From NCBI RefSeq assembly GCF_022829605.1, contig NZ_JAKSYD010000290.1:1-47566 (forward strand): DNA of 47,566 bases, given 5' to 3'. This DNA is from Methylobacterium sp. E-065. GTDB taxonomy: Bacteria > Pseudomonadota > Alphaproteobacteria > Rhizobiales > Beijerinckiaceae. Below, piece after piece: positions 8,835 through 17,178 of the stretch. The first letter of the stretch is position 1. Each line of letters starts with the position of its first letter. Below the pieces are notes generated by a model. It ran no database searches, was not told the DNA's origin, and saw nothing but the letters and a program-made list of their open reading frames with translations. Both the position numbers and the translations under genes were made by a program.

Positions 8835-10034
8835 TCAGGCGCGGCCGAGCCACGCGGCGAGGCGCGCGCGGGCGAGGCCGAGGAGCAGGCGGAGCGGGTT
8901 GAGGCCGGCGGGCGCCGGCGCCTCGACGCCCGAGAGCCGGGCATCGAGGTTGCGGCAGAACTCCGCCGCGATGCGGCCGGCGAGGTCGCGCACGAGGCCG
9001 GGCCGGCCGAACTGCGCGAGCGGCCCGGTCAGGGTGTAGCCGACATCGAGCTCGACCCGGGTGGTGCCGGGCGTCGGCCCGGCGCCGACCCGATAGCGGA
9101 TCCGCCCCTCGGTGGCCGAGCGGCCGCCCGCGTCGGTTCCGGCGCCGTGGACCGCGCCGGTTCGCGCGACCTCGTCCCGCCCGATGCGGGCGCGGCCGCG
9201 GAACGTCGTGGCGATCGGCCCGATCCGGACCTGCAGGCCGCCCTCGACCGTGTCGGGGGTGGGCCGGGCCGTCAGCACAGCACCCGGCAGACAGGCGGCG
9301 ACCGCCGCGATATCGCCCAGCAGGGCAAAGACGGCCTCCGGCGGGTGGGCAAGGTCGAGCACCTGCGTGAAGCCCTGGGCCGGCGCGAACGCGTCGGACA
9401 GGTCTGCCACCGCGGCGGGCGCCGCCGGGGCGACAGGATCCGCCGGCGGGTGCAGGGGCGCGACCAGCGCCGCGCCGACCCCGGCGCCGACTGGGCCGAG
9501 GGCGCGCTCCGCGCCGGTCTCGGACGGGATGCCGCGCCCGCGCCGGTCCGCGATCACCGCCATTACCGCCCGGACGATGCCGGCATAGCCGGTGCAGCGG
9601 CAGAGGTTGCCCGAGAGGCCGACCCGGATCCGGCGCTCGTCGGCCTCGGGCAACCGCAGGACCAGATCGCGGGCGGCCACCAGCATCCCGGGCGTGCAGT
9701 AGCCGCACTGGAGCGCGTGCTCGCGGTTGAAGGCGGCCCGCAGCTCGCCCGCAATGGCATCCGTATCGAGACCCTCGATCGTCGTGACCGCGGCCCCCGC
9801 GCAGGCGCCCGCGAAGGTCAGGCAGGCGCGCACCGGCTCGCCGTCGAGGAGTACGGTGCAGGCGCCGCAGACGCCGTGCTCGCAGCCCAGATGCGTGCCG
9901 GTGAGGTCGAGCCCGTCGCGCAGCACGTCGCCGAGATGGCTGCGTGGCTCCGCCGCGACCCGCACGGCGCGGCCGTTCACCGTCAGCGCGAGGGCCATGC
10001 GGGAGGGCCCGGGTTCGGCCAGCGCGGCGCTCAT
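8835..10034 (-). CDS. Molybdenum hydroxylase iron-sulfur subunit fused to CoxG-like SRPBCC domain
   Basis: A 399-residue two-part protein. Residues about 14-170 are the small subunit of the xanthine dehydrogenase/CO dehydrogenase family: a plant-type [2Fe-2S] cluster (C51, C56, C59, C71) and a second cluster (C110, C113, C145, C147, in QCGYCTPG and NLCRCTGY). After a proline/alanine-rich linker (about 170-215), residues 215-385 resemble CoxG (SRPBCC fold), beginning FTQVLDLAHPPEAVFALLGD and containing CLPGAVLT. In carboxydotrophs CoxG is a separate protein linked to membrane anchoring of CO dehydrogenase. A fusion could tether the enzyme or help deliver substrate; that is inference. The ATG overlaps the stop of the FAD-subunit gene (ATGA). 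The small subunit passes electrons from the molybdenum centre to FAD. Confidence 0.9.
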   Translation of the reverse strand: MSAALAEPGPSRMALALTVNGRAVRVAAEPRSHLGDVLRDGLDLTGTHLGCEHGVCGACTVLLDGEPVRACLTFAGACAGAAVTTIEGLDTDAIAGELRAAFNREHALQCGYCTPGMLVAARDLVLRLPEADERRIRVGLSGNLCRCTGYAGIVRAVMAVIADRRGRGIPSETGAERALGPVGAGVGAALVAPLHPPADPVAPAAPAAVADLSDAFAPAQGFTQVLDLAHPPEAVFALLGDIAAVAACLPGAVLTARPTPDTVEGGLQVRIGPIATTFRGRARIGRDEVARTGAVHGAGTDAGGRSATEGRIRYRVGAGPTPGTTRVELDVGYTLTGPLAQFGRPGLVRDLAGRIAAEFCRNLDARLSGVEAPAPAGLNPLRLLLGLARARLAAWLGRA

Positions 10035-10903
10035 GCGGCCTCCGGAAGGGTGTCGGCTCGGGGATCGGGGTCGGCCGCCGCGGCCACCGCGCGGCCCAGG
10101 ACGGTGACGTGGATATGCCGTTCGACCGCGTCGGCCATGCCGGCCTCCCGCAGCGCGAGGTCGGCAGCCCGGGGGTCGAAGCGCGCGGCGAAGTCGGGGC
10201 CAATCCGGCCGCCGAAGAGCGGGCGGGCATCGGCCAGGAGCACGGGCGGCCCCTCGACCGCGCCGATCACGGCACGGCCCCGGCCCGCGCCGGGTTCGAG
10301 GCGCACTGCCCCGATGGCGTGGGCGAACTCACCGATCTTCGTGCAATGCTTGACGTAGCCCCAGGCCGCGCCCGCCGGCAGCGCCGGCACGCGCACGGCG
10401 AGCAGGATCTCGTCCGGGCCAAGGGCGACTGTGAGGGCGCCGGTCACAAAGCGCTCCACCGGCAGGGCGCGGCGGCCGGTCCGCCCCGCAATCTCGACCT
10501 CGGCGCCGAGGGCCGTCAGGGCGCTGACCCAGTCGGCGGCTGGGTCGGCGTGGGCGAGGCTGCCGCCGATCGTGCCGCGGTTGCGCACCGGCCGGTAGGC
10601 GATCGCGGCCGCGACCCGCCGCAGCGCGCCGCCGGTGAGGTCCGGGACGCGCCCGTCCTCGAGGTCGGCATGGGTCACGCAGGCCCCGAGGACGAGCGTG
10701 TCGCCCTCGACCCGGGCTTCCCGGAGTTCGGGCACGCCCGTGATGTCGAGGATCAGACTGGGCTCGACGAGGCGCAGGTTCAGCATCGGCCCGAGGGACT
10801 GGCCGCCCGCGATCAGCTTCACGCCCGCGGGGGCCTCGGCGAGGCGCGCCAGCAGCGCGGGCAGGCTGTCGGGGCGCTCCCAGGCGAAGGCAGCTGGCTT
10901 CAT
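10031..10903 (-). CDS. Molybdenum hydroxylase FAD-binding (medium) subunit
   Basis: A 290-residue protein of the CoxM/XdhB family. It has the FAD-binding landmarks LIAGGQSLGPMLNLRL (about residues 29-44) and RNRGTIGGSLAHADPAADW (about 108-126), and ends with the CO_deh_flav_C-type domain. Medium subunits carry FAD and hand electrons to the final acceptor. Translation is coupled on both sides: its ATG at 10903 overlaps the stop of the large-subunit gene and its TGA overlaps the start of the small-subunit gene. The order large, medium, small is conserved for one heterotrimeric enzyme. An upstream in-frame extension is a shadow of the large subunit. Confidence 0.93.
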   Translation of the reverse strand: MKPAAFAWERPDSLPALLARLAEAPAGVKLIAGGQSLGPMLNLRLVEPSLILDITGVPELREARVEGDTLVLGACVTHADLEDGRVPDLTGGALRRVAAAIAYRPVRNRGTIGGSLAHADPAADWVSALTALGAEVEIAGRTGRRALPVERFVTGALTVALGPDEILLAVRVPALPAGAAWGYVKHCTKIGEFAHAIGAVRLEPGAGRGRAVIGAVEGPPVLLADARPLFGGRIGPDFAARFDPRAADLALREAGMADAVERHIHVTVLGRAVAAAADPDPRADTLPEAA

Positions 10904-13254
10904 GCGGCCTCCCGCGCGGTCACGGCGGTGGTCCCGGCGGCGAGCACCGCCTCCACGATCCGCCGGGGGGTGATGGGCGAATGCAGCAGCTCGACGCCGA
11001 GCGGCGCCAGCGCATCGTTGACGGCGTTGGCGAGCGCCGCCGGGGGCGCGATGGCGCCACCCTCGCCGATGCCCTTCTGGCCGAAGCGCGTGTAGGGCGA
11101 GGGCGTTTCCATGTGGTCGATACGCGCCATCGGCACGTCGGCGGCGCCCGGCAGGAGGTAGTCGGCCAACGTCGAGGCCAGCGGCTGGCCGCGGGCGTCG
11201 AAGCGCATCTCCTCGAACAGGGCCGTGCCGATCCCCTGGGCGAGGCCGCCGTAGATCTGGCCGTCGACCACGAGGGGGTTCACCAGCGTCCCGCCGTCCT
11301 CGACGATGACGTAATCGAGGATCTCGACCGCCCCGAGATCGGGGTCGACCGCCACCACGGCCGCGTGCGCCGCATAGGAGAAGGTGCCGGAATCGCGCAC
11401 CGGCTTGTAGCCGGCGGTGACTTCGAGGCCGCCGGGATCGGTGTCGGGCGCGAGATCCTGCGGGCGCCGGTACCACGTGCGGGCGATCGCCTCGAGCGGG
11501 ACGTCGCCGGAGGGGCCGACGACGTGGCCGCCCTCGAAGCTGCAATCCTCCGGCCGCGCCTGGAGCAGGTGGGCGCCAATCCTGACGGCGCGGGCGCGCA
11601 GCTCGTCGCAGGCCGCGGCAACCGCGCCGCCGGCCATCACCATCACCCGGGAGCCCCAGGAGCCTGTGGAATAGGGCGTCATCGCCGTGTCGCCGTGGAC
11701 CAAGCGGGTGCGCGCCACCGGCACACCCAGGATCTCGTAGGCGACCTGAGCGAGGGTCGTCTCCAGTCCCTGACCATGTGAGTGCGCGCCGATCCGCAGC
11801 TCCAAGCCGCCGTCCGGGGTCAGGCGTGCACTGGCCTGTTCGTGGCCGGGCACCATTGGTATGCCCCAGCCGGAATAGACCGAGGTGCCGTGCGCGGCCT
11901 GCTCGCAGTAGATCGAGAGACCCAGACCGATCCGGCGGCCATCCGGTTCGCCCTGCCGCTGGCGGGCGCGGACTGCCTCCACGTCGATGGCCTTCAGTGC
12001 GCGGGCCAGGGCCTCCGGGTAGTCGCCGCTGTCGAAATGCTTCTTCGTAATGTTCTCGAACGGCATCTGCTCGGGCCGCACGAGGTTCTTCTCGCGCATC
12101 GCCTCGGGCGCGATCCCCGCCGTGCGGGCGACGGCGTCAAGCACCAGTTCCAGGGCGAAGCAGACGCCGGTGCGGGCCACCCCGCGATAGGGCAGGATCG
12201 GGCACTTGTTGGTCGCCACCGACCATGTTCGGCAGCGATAGGCCGGGAAGTCGTAGGGACCGGGCAGGATGCTGGCGACCTGCGCAGCCTCCAGGCAGGC
12301 CGAGAACGGGTAGGCCGAGTACGCGCCGGAATCGACGGTGGCCTCGCAATCGATTCCGCGCAGGGTTCCGTCCCGCTCCGCGTAGGCGGTGATGCGGTAA
12401 TGGTGCTCGCGGCAATTGGCGTTGGCGGTCAGATGCTCGCGCCGGTCCTCCAGCCAGCGGACCGGGTGGCCGCGGCGGAGCGCCAGCCAGGCGAGCGCCA
12501 CGTCCTCGGCGAGCAGGATGGCCTTATAGCCGAACCCACCGCCGACATCCGGCGAGACGATGCGGATGCGCCCCTGCTCGAGTCCGAGACATTCCGAGAG
12601 GCCGTTGCGCACGATGTGCGGCATCTGGCTCGCGGTATGGACAACGAGCTGATCGAGGCGATGATCGAGCTGCACCACAGTGCCGCGGCCCTCGATCGGC
12701 GCCATGCACTGGCGCCCCGTCGAGATGGTGCGGCTGACCTTGATCGGCGCGTCGAGGGCGCTCTCGATTCCGATGTCGACCAGGGTCTCCAGGAAGACGT
12801 TGTCGCCCCAGTGCTCGTGAACGAGGGCGGAGCCCGGCGCGCGCGCGGCCAGCATGTCGTGGACGGCGGGCAGCTCCTCCAGGTCGAGGACCACGGCGGC
12901 GGCGATGTCCTCGGCCTCGGCGCGGGTCGGCGCGACGCACATCGCGACGAGCTCGCCGACCTGCCGGACCTTGCCGGTGGCCAGCACAGGCTGCTCGGAG
13001 ACTTTGAAGCCCGGCAACCCCGAAACGGCGCGGATCGGCAGCACGCCGTCGAGGTCGGCGGCGGTGAAGACGCGGTCGCGATACGCCTCCGGGACGTGGA
13101 GGGCGCGGATGCGAGCGTGGGCCAACGGGCTTCGCACGAAGGCGACATCCTGCATCCCCGGCAGGCGGAGATCGCCGACGTACTGACCGCGCCCGCGCAT
13201 CAGGCGGTCGTCCTCCTTGCGGGGCAGGGACGCCCCGACGCCCTCGTGGCTCAT
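10900..13254 (-). CDS. Molybdenum hydroxylase large (molybdopterin-binding) subunit
   Basis: A 784-residue catalytic subunit of the xanthine dehydrogenase/aldehyde oxidase/CO dehydrogenase family. GGGFGYK (238-244) and the terminal GIGEGGA, with the expected catalytic glutamate at about residue 731, are present. The active-site loop reads PYRGVAR (355-361). True form-I CO dehydrogenase has AYRCSFR with the copper-binding cysteine, so this is not a CO dehydrogenase of that kind; it belongs with form-II or heterocycle-hydroxylating members. These enzymes insert oxygen from water next to a ring nitrogen or into an aldehyde. Its ATG overlaps the hydrolase stop. Neighbouring amidohydrolase and hydrolase genes suggest the hydroxylated product is then hydrolysed. 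The substrate is unknown. Confidence 0.93.
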   Translation of the reverse strand: MSHEGVGASLPRKEDDRLMRGRGQYVGDLRLPGMQDVAFVRSPLAHARIRALHVPEAYRDRVFTAADLDGVLPIRAVSGLPGFKVSEQPVLATGKVRQVGELVAMCVAPTRAEAEDIAAAVVLDLEELPAVHDMLAARAPGSALVHEHWGDNVFLETLVDIGIESALDAPIKVSRTISTGRQCMAPIEGRGTVVQLDHRLDQLVVHTASQMPHIVRNGLSECLGLEQGRIRIVSPDVGGGFGYKAILLAEDVALAWLALRRGHPVRWLEDRREHLTANANCREHHYRITAYAERDGTLRGIDCEATVDSGAYSAYPFSACLEAAQVASILPGPYDFPAYRCRTWSVATNKCPILPYRGVARTGVCFALELVLDAVARTAGIAPEAMREKNLVRPEQMPFENITKKHFDSGDYPEALARALKAIDVEAVRARQRQGEPDGRRIGLGLSIYCEQAAHGTSVYSGWGIPMVPGHEQASARLTPDGGLELRIGAHSHGQGLETTLAQVAYEILGVPVARTRLVHGDTAMTPYSTGSWGSRVMVMAGGAVAAACDELRARAVRIGAHLLQARPEDCSFEGGHVVGPSGDVPLEAIARTWYRRPQDLAPDTDPGGLEVTAGYKPVRDSGTFSYAAHAAVVAVDPDLGAVEILDYVIVEDGGTLVNPLVVDGQIYGGLAQGIGTALFEEMRFDARGQPLASTLADYLLPGAADVPMARIDHMETPSPYTRFGQKGIGEGGAIAPPAALANAVNDALAPLGVELLHSPITPRRIVEAVLAAGTTAVTAREAA

Positions 13255-14129
13255 CGGGTACCTCCGAGAAGGTCCCGTGCCGCGCGGACCAGGATGCCGT
13301 CGGGCCGGCGGAATCCGTCAAGGATCGAGAAGTGATCGGCGCCCGGCACCGGCAGCAGGGCACCCGGCGCATGAGCGGCGCTGCGGAGGGCGTGGAGATT
13401 GCGGGCGTCGTGGACGAGGGCGGGAAGTTCCCGGCTGCCGTAGGCCAGCGTCATGGGCTTGGCCGTCACGGGAAGCCGCAGGGGCGATAGGGTCTCGATC
13501 TCGTCAACGGTCAGCTCGAGCTTCTCGTTCAGGTACGTCTCGCGGATCGGAGCCAGGTCGTAGACGCCGGAGATCGCCAGGACGCCGGTCACGGCGGAAT
13601 GCCCGAGCTGGAGGGCGGCGAGCTGCGCGCCCGCGGACCAGCCGGCGAGGACGATTGGGCCGCCGATCCCGCGTGCCGCTCCGTGCTCGCCGAGCCAGTC
13701 GAGGGCGGCTCCGATCTCGGCGACGATGCCGGCGAGGCTCGCCTCGGGCGCCAGGGTGTAGCCCGGCATCGCCACCGCCCAGCCAGCGGCGTTCAGCCCC
13801 TCCGCGAAGCATGCGAAATCGGCTCTCGCGTTGCGCTGCCAGTAGCCGCCGTGGACGAAGACGAGGCAGGGGGCCTGCGCGTCCGCCGCAGGGTAGAAGT
13901 CGAAGGCCGCGCGCTCCCCTGCGGCGTAGGGGATGTCGAGCCCGGCCGGATGCGCGGCTCGGTACATCGCCGAGGCCGCGTTGCGGGCCGCGACCTGGGC
14001 CGCGCTGTCGGGGACGGCCGCATTGTTATCATAGCAGGCGCCGCGGGCCGCCGGGTCTAGGTCGTCCCAGCGGCGGCGCGGGTCTGGCGGTGTCGGGTCG
14101 TCGAGGACAAAGGCAGGCACAGGCACCAC
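13251..14129 (-). CDS. Alpha/beta hydrolase, kynurenine formamidase-like
   Basis: A 292-residue hydrolase. The oxyanion-hole motif HGGYW is at 93-97, the nucleophile elbow GWSAG has Ser165, and a late PGADHFS gives His266; the acid is probably an aspartate near 241. The HGGYW motif and overall layout, with an N-terminal part containing YDNNAAVPD, resemble arylformamidases/BNA7-like esterases, which cleave N-formyl or ester bonds. The start is a GTG, with two adjacent GTG codons possible (14129 or 14126), just 1 base after the amidohydrolase stop. Its TGA overlaps the large-subunit start. In context it would act on a ring-opened or formylated intermediate; this is inference. Confidence 0.88.
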   Translation of the reverse strand: MVPVPAFVLDDPTPPDPRRRWDDLDPAARGACYDNNAAVPDSAAQVAARNAASAMYRAAHPAGLDIPYAAGERAAFDFYPAADAQAPCLVFVHGGYWQRNARADFACFAEGLNAAGWAVAMPGYTLAPEASLAGIVAEIGAALDWLGEHGAARGIGGPIVLAGWSAGAQLAALQLGHSAVTGVLAISGVYDLAPIRETYLNEKLELTVDEIETLSPLRLPVTAKPMTLAYGSRELPALVHDARNLHALRSAAHAPGALLPVPGADHFSILDGFRRPDGILVRAARDLLGGTR

Positions 14130-14130
14130 C

Positions 14131-15414
14131 TCAGGCTGCGATCGCCTGAGGCAGGATCGGCGAGTCGGCCTCGAAGCGCCGGCCTGCGCGCAGGCAGAAA
14201 GCGGGGCGCAGCAGGCGCTCGGCGATCACCCGCGTGTCCTCGTTGTCGCGCAGCAGGAAGCGGCCGCGATCGTCGTGCAGCACCGAGATGTCGGCCGCAT
14301 AGCCGATCTTGAGGGCGCCGATCCGGTCGCTCATGCGCAGCATCTCGGCCGGGTGCGAGGTCACCATCGGCACCACGTCCTCCAGCGGGATGCCAAGGGC
14401 CATCATCGAGCTCATCGCCTGGGTCAGGCTGAAGCGGGCCTGCCCGAGGAAGGGGTGGTTCTCGTCGTCGTGGTGCTCGTCCGGGGTGCCGGCGGGCTTC
14501 CTCACCTCGGGCACCTCGGTGTTGTAGCCGTGCATGTCGGCGCCGAGCGTGTAGGGGATCACGCCAGCCGGAAGGGAGGCCCGGGCCACGCGGTAGGAGA
14601 AATGGCTCCCGTGGCCGACATCGACCTTCAGCCCGGCATCCATCGCCCGGCGGATGATGTGGTGCACCTCGCCCTGCTCGTTGATGAAGCCGCCAGGGTG
14701 CCGGGTGAAGGGGTGGGCCAGCACGTCGCCCGGCCGCAGCAGTGGGATGACCCGCTCGACGATGGTGTCGGCATCCTCGCCGTTGGCGCCGGCTTCCGGC
14801 AGGCCCCAGAGCTGGCCGAAATGCACGTAGAGCGGCATGTCGGAGCGGCGGCTGATCTCGGCGGCCATCTCCATGACTTTGATGCCCCAGCGGGCGAAAC
14901 CGCCGATCTCGGCGTGACCCTTGATGCCGCGGACGAGGTCGCGGTTCTCGGTGGCCGACTTCACCGTCGCGTCGATGTCGACGCCGTCCGGACTGTAAAG
15001 ATTCGGATAGAAATGGCCCTCGAGACCGCCGACGAGGTAGGCCGACAGGAAGGCGAGTACCTGCGTCTCGGAGCGCTCGGCGATGAAATGCCGGAACCCT
15101 GGAAGGGTCATGCAGGAGGGGCCGCCCTGGTCGACCACCGTGGTGACGCCCGAGCGCACGCCGACCATGTCGGGGTTTAGGCCGAAGCGGCCGGTGACGT
15201 ACTGGTAGACGTGGGCGTGCGTGTCGATCATGCCCGGTAGGACGAGCTTGCCCGAGACGTCGACCACCTCGGCGGCGGCCGATGGCAGGATGGTCTCCTC
15301 CACGGCCGCGATGCGCCCGTCCTGCACCGCCACATCGCGGATGCCGTCGACGCCGGAGGCCGGGCAGATCACCCGCCCGCCCCGCAGAACCAGATCGTAG
15401 CGGCGATTGTCCAT
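14131..15414 (-). CDS. Amidohydrolase/deacetylase family metallohydrolase
   Basis: A 427-residue member of the amidohydrolase superfamily. The N-terminal sheet leads into DTHAHVYQY with metal ligands H66 and H68. A likely carboxylated lysine is K165 (GIKGHAEIGG), further ligands are H198 (YVHFG) and H268 (VGHGSHF), and the catalytic aspartate is D293 (GADMHGYN). The C-terminal ALKIGYAADISVL is also typical. This points to the EF_0837/AHA_3915-like deacetylase group, related to dihydroorotase and D-aminoacylase, which open cyclic amides or remove acyl groups. An in-frame 82-codon extension runs over the regulatory region; I prefer the ATG at 15414, preceded by GAGGTCGAG. It is the first gene of the catabolic operon and diverges from marR. 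Confidence 0.9.
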   Translation of the reverse strand: MDNRRYDLVLRGGRVICPASGVDGIRDVAVQDGRIAAVEETILPSAAAEVVDVSGKLVLPGMIDTHAHVYQYVTGRFGLNPDMVGVRSGVTTVVDQGGPSCMTLPGFRHFIAERSETQVLAFLSAYLVGGLEGHFYPNLYSPDGVDIDATVKSATENRDLVRGIKGHAEIGGFARWGIKVMEMAAEISRRSDMPLYVHFGQLWGLPEAGANGEDADTIVERVIPLLRPGDVLAHPFTRHPGGFINEQGEVHHIIRRAMDAGLKVDVGHGSHFSYRVARASLPAGVIPYTLGADMHGYNTEVPEVRKPAGTPDEHHDDENHPFLGQARFSLTQAMSSMMALGIPLEDVVPMVTSHPAEMLRMSDRIGALKIGYAADISVLHDDRGRFLLRDNEDTRVIAERLLRPAFCLRAGRRFEADSPILPQAIAA

Positions 15415-15534
15415 CTCGACCTCGTGATCCTGGCCAGCTCGTGCAGGCCCCGTTCTTGCCAAATGCGAAGCATGCTTCGTAATTGGCGCAGCATAGAATG
15501 TGCCAAGGCTGGAACTGATCTGCGGAGATGGGTG
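15415..15534. promoter_or_regulatory. Divergent control region between amidohydrolase operon and marR
   Basis: The 120-base gap separates the minus-strand catabolic operon from the plus-strand MarR gene. It contains the palindrome listed next. MarR proteins commonly repress the divergent operon and themselves from such a gap, releasing DNA on binding an aromatic or amide ligand. No confident -35/-10 boxes were assigned. Confidence 0.6.
15458..15487. promoter_or_regulatory. 30-bp imperfect palindrome, candidate MarR operator
   Basis: Half-site GCCAAATGCGAAGCA is followed directly by its near reverse complement TGCTTCGTAATTGGC. 13 of 15 positions pair; the core CGAAGCATGCTTCG (15466-15479) is perfect. 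It lies 44 bases from the amidohydrolase start and 48 bases from the marR start. Confidence 0.7.
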
Positions 15535-16053
15535 ATGGATGAGTGTCCGCAAGTCTGCCTCGCAGATGAGGCGACTGCAGCGGGGGCACCGGTAGGTCCG
15601 CAGCATTGGCCTCTGATTGACCGTCCGGGTTTCCTCGCGCGCCGCATGCATCAGATCCACGTCAGCCTGTTCGCTGAGCGATGTGCTGTCTTCGGCGTCA
15701 CTCCGTTGCAGTACAGCCTACTCTCGATCCTGCGTGACTTGGGGGAGGCCGATCAGACGACGCTGGCGGGTGCGGTCGCCCTCGACCGAACGACGACGAC
15801 CGGCGCCCTCAAACGGCTTGCGGCGCGCGGATTCGTCAGCCGCTCGACGTCACCCATGGATCGCCGCGCCCAGATCTGTCGACTGACATCGGAGGGCGCG
15901 GCTCTCCATGGCTTGATGGAGCCGGCAGCGCGGCTAGCGCACGCTGTGACGGTCGAGGCGCTCACGCCGGCGGAACAGGACCATCTGACCAAGCTGCTGA
16001 GACGTGTCATCAACGGACACGAGCACCGGCGAGGACAGGCCATCATCGAGTGA
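15535..16053 (+). CDS. MarR-family transcriptional regulator
   Basis: A 172-residue winged-helix regulator. The middle shows FLARRMHQIHVSLFAERCAVFGVTPLQYSLLSIL, then the DNA-binding part DQTTLAGAVALDRTTTTGALKRLAARGFVSRSTSPMDRRAQICRLTSEG, the classic MarR recognition helix and wing with the DRR salt-bridge motif. The long C-terminal helix completes the dimer interface. The ATG at 15535 has GGAG about ten bases upstream; a longer open frame reaches back across the palindrome and is unlikely. Being divergent from the amidohydrolase-hydroxylase-transporter operon with a palindrome between, it is probably its local ligand-responsive repressor. Confidence 0.92.
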   Translation: MDECPQVCLADEATAAGAPVGPQHWPLIDRPGFLARRMHQIHVSLFAERCAVFGVTPLQYSLLSILRDLGEADQTTLAGAVALDRTTTTGALKRLAARGFVSRSTSPMDRRAQICRLTSEGAALHGLMEPAARLAHAVTVEALTPAEQDHLTKLLRRVINGHEHRRGQAIIE

Positions 16054-16421
16054 GATGCGTCTAGTGCGGGGTCAGGCCAGTAGCTCGTCTACTATCTCGG
16101 CAGATTTTCCGAAGCGGACATGCCGCTTTCGGCCAACGTCAGTCGGCCGCTATGCGCCCGTTCGCACCGTTCAGGCGAGCTCGGCAACATTCGAACACTG
16201 GACGTGAATGGCATCCTCGATCCGAGCGGGCAAAGCTCTCGCACACGGCGAAGCCTGCCCGGATCGGATAGGGTGGTGCGGGCACGACCGGCAAGGGTGG
16301 GGTCGGTGCAGCAGCTGGCGGCGTCGGCCGGCCTCGATAGTCGCTGCCGACGAGCCCAGGCGACGGGTAGGAGGGCTCGGGTCGTTCAGTCCGCCGGCCG
16401 GGACGATAGGTCTAGGCTCGC
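16054..16421. other. Intergenic region between marR and the nitrite operon
   Basis: 368 bases between two converging genes. It contains one dispersed hairpin repeat (16108-16135) close to the marR end. The remaining open frames on both strands are arginine/serine-rich and not supported. No clear terminator was found. Confidence 0.5.
16108..16135. repeat. Dispersed hairpin repeat, copy 2
   Basis: A 28-base element related to 3671-3698. Arms are CCGAAGCGG and CCGCTTTCGG with loop ACATG. It lies about 55 bases after the marR stop and might act as a 3' end structure. Confidence 0.65.
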
Positions 16422-16718
16422 TCAGACCGCCTGTGACGGTCTGCACCTGTTGTTCGCTGCCTCGCTCGGCTGCGGCTCCCATCGGAATTCGGAGACTAAG
16501 CAGCCATCGGCGCGAAAGATGCCCTGCCAACCGCACTTGCCGACGATGACCGTCACACGCGAGCGTCCCGCGTCTCGGCCGTAGCCACGATCAAGACGGC
16601 TGTCGATGCGGCCAAGACCTGCCTGACGCCGCAAGGCCCACTCGCTGATGCCGAGGCGGTGCGCCAACTCCGCAGGCGCAACGAGCCAACCACCCTGCTC
16701 GTCGAGATCGAGGCGCAC
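16422..16718 (-). CDS. Small protein resembling DUF6522
   Basis: About 98 residues from a GTG at 16718, which has GGAGAG eight bases upstream. The order of features matches what I recall of DUF6522: a short strand (VRLDLDEQGGWLV), a helix-turn-helix-like block (PAELAHRLGISEWALRRQAGLGRIDSRL), a glycine/aspartate turn (GRDAGRSR), then VTVIVGKCGWQGIFRADGCLVSEF. This family match is from memory and needs a profile search. The function of DUF6522 proteins is not known to me. It is the last gene on the nirB-nirD strand, 115 bases after nirD. An upstream in-frame extension overlaps nirD and contains a CSGCGEQC motif, so a longer form is possible. Confidence 0.55.
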   Translation of the reverse strand: MRLDLDEQGGWLVAPAELAHRLGISEWALRRQAGLGRIDSRLDRGYGRDAGRSRVTVIVGKCGWQGIFRADGCLVSEFRWEPQPSEAANNRCRPSQAV

Positions 16719-16833
16719 GCATTGCTCTCCACATCCGGAACAATAGTTTCCTATGACAGCCCACGCACGGTGATGTGCGTGCTCGAGCTGCTCTCGTCGT
16801 ATCCGAGCAGCCGCTCGGCTCCGGCCCCAGCCT

Positions 16834-17178
16834 TCATTCAGCCGCCTCCCGGGCCGGCGATGGCACCGGATGCAGCCAGATCTCGCCATCGCTGACCCGG
16901 GTCGGGTACGTGGCGAGGCCGAGTTGCTCGTGGCTCGTGCCGCAGCCGGACCTCAGATCGAAGGTCCGGTCATGCAGCGGGCACATCAGTGTGGTCCCGC
17001 CGAGCAGCCCATCAGCCAGGGGCCCCTGCCGATGGGGGCAGAAAGCCTGGGTTGCGTACACTGCGCCTTCGGCCGTGTGGAACACGGCAATCTCCAGGTC
17101 GGCGACCCGGAATGTGCGTCCCTCACCCACGGGGATCTGGTCGATAAAACCGAGCAGCACTTCGGTGGAGGCCATCAT
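16834..17178 (-). CDS. nirD: Nitrite reductase [NAD(P)H] small subunit NirD
   Basis: A 114-residue Rieske-fold protein. A complete set of Rieske ligands is present: C47-P-H49 (AFCPHRQGPL) and C66-P-L-H69 (LMCPLHDRTFDL). Enterobacterial NirD keeps the fold but lacks the cluster ligands, so this version probably binds [2Fe-2S]. It assists NirB in reducing nitrite to ammonium in the cytoplasm. The ATG at 17178 overlaps the nirB stop and is preceded by a strong AAGGAGG; a second ATG follows immediately. The coupling and conserved order support one enzyme. Confidence 0.94.
   Translation of the reverse strand: MMASTEVLLGFIDQIPVGEGRTFRVADLEIAVFHTAEGAVYATQAFCPHRQGPLADGLLGGTTLMCPLHDRTFDLRSGCGTSHEQLGLATYPTRVSDGEIWLHPVPSPAREAAE

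Noticed and set aside
10900..13254. CO dehydrogenase (CoxL) annotation of the large subunit
   Set aside because: The active-site loop is PYRGVAR, without the AYRCSFR cysteine of form-I CO dehydrogenase.
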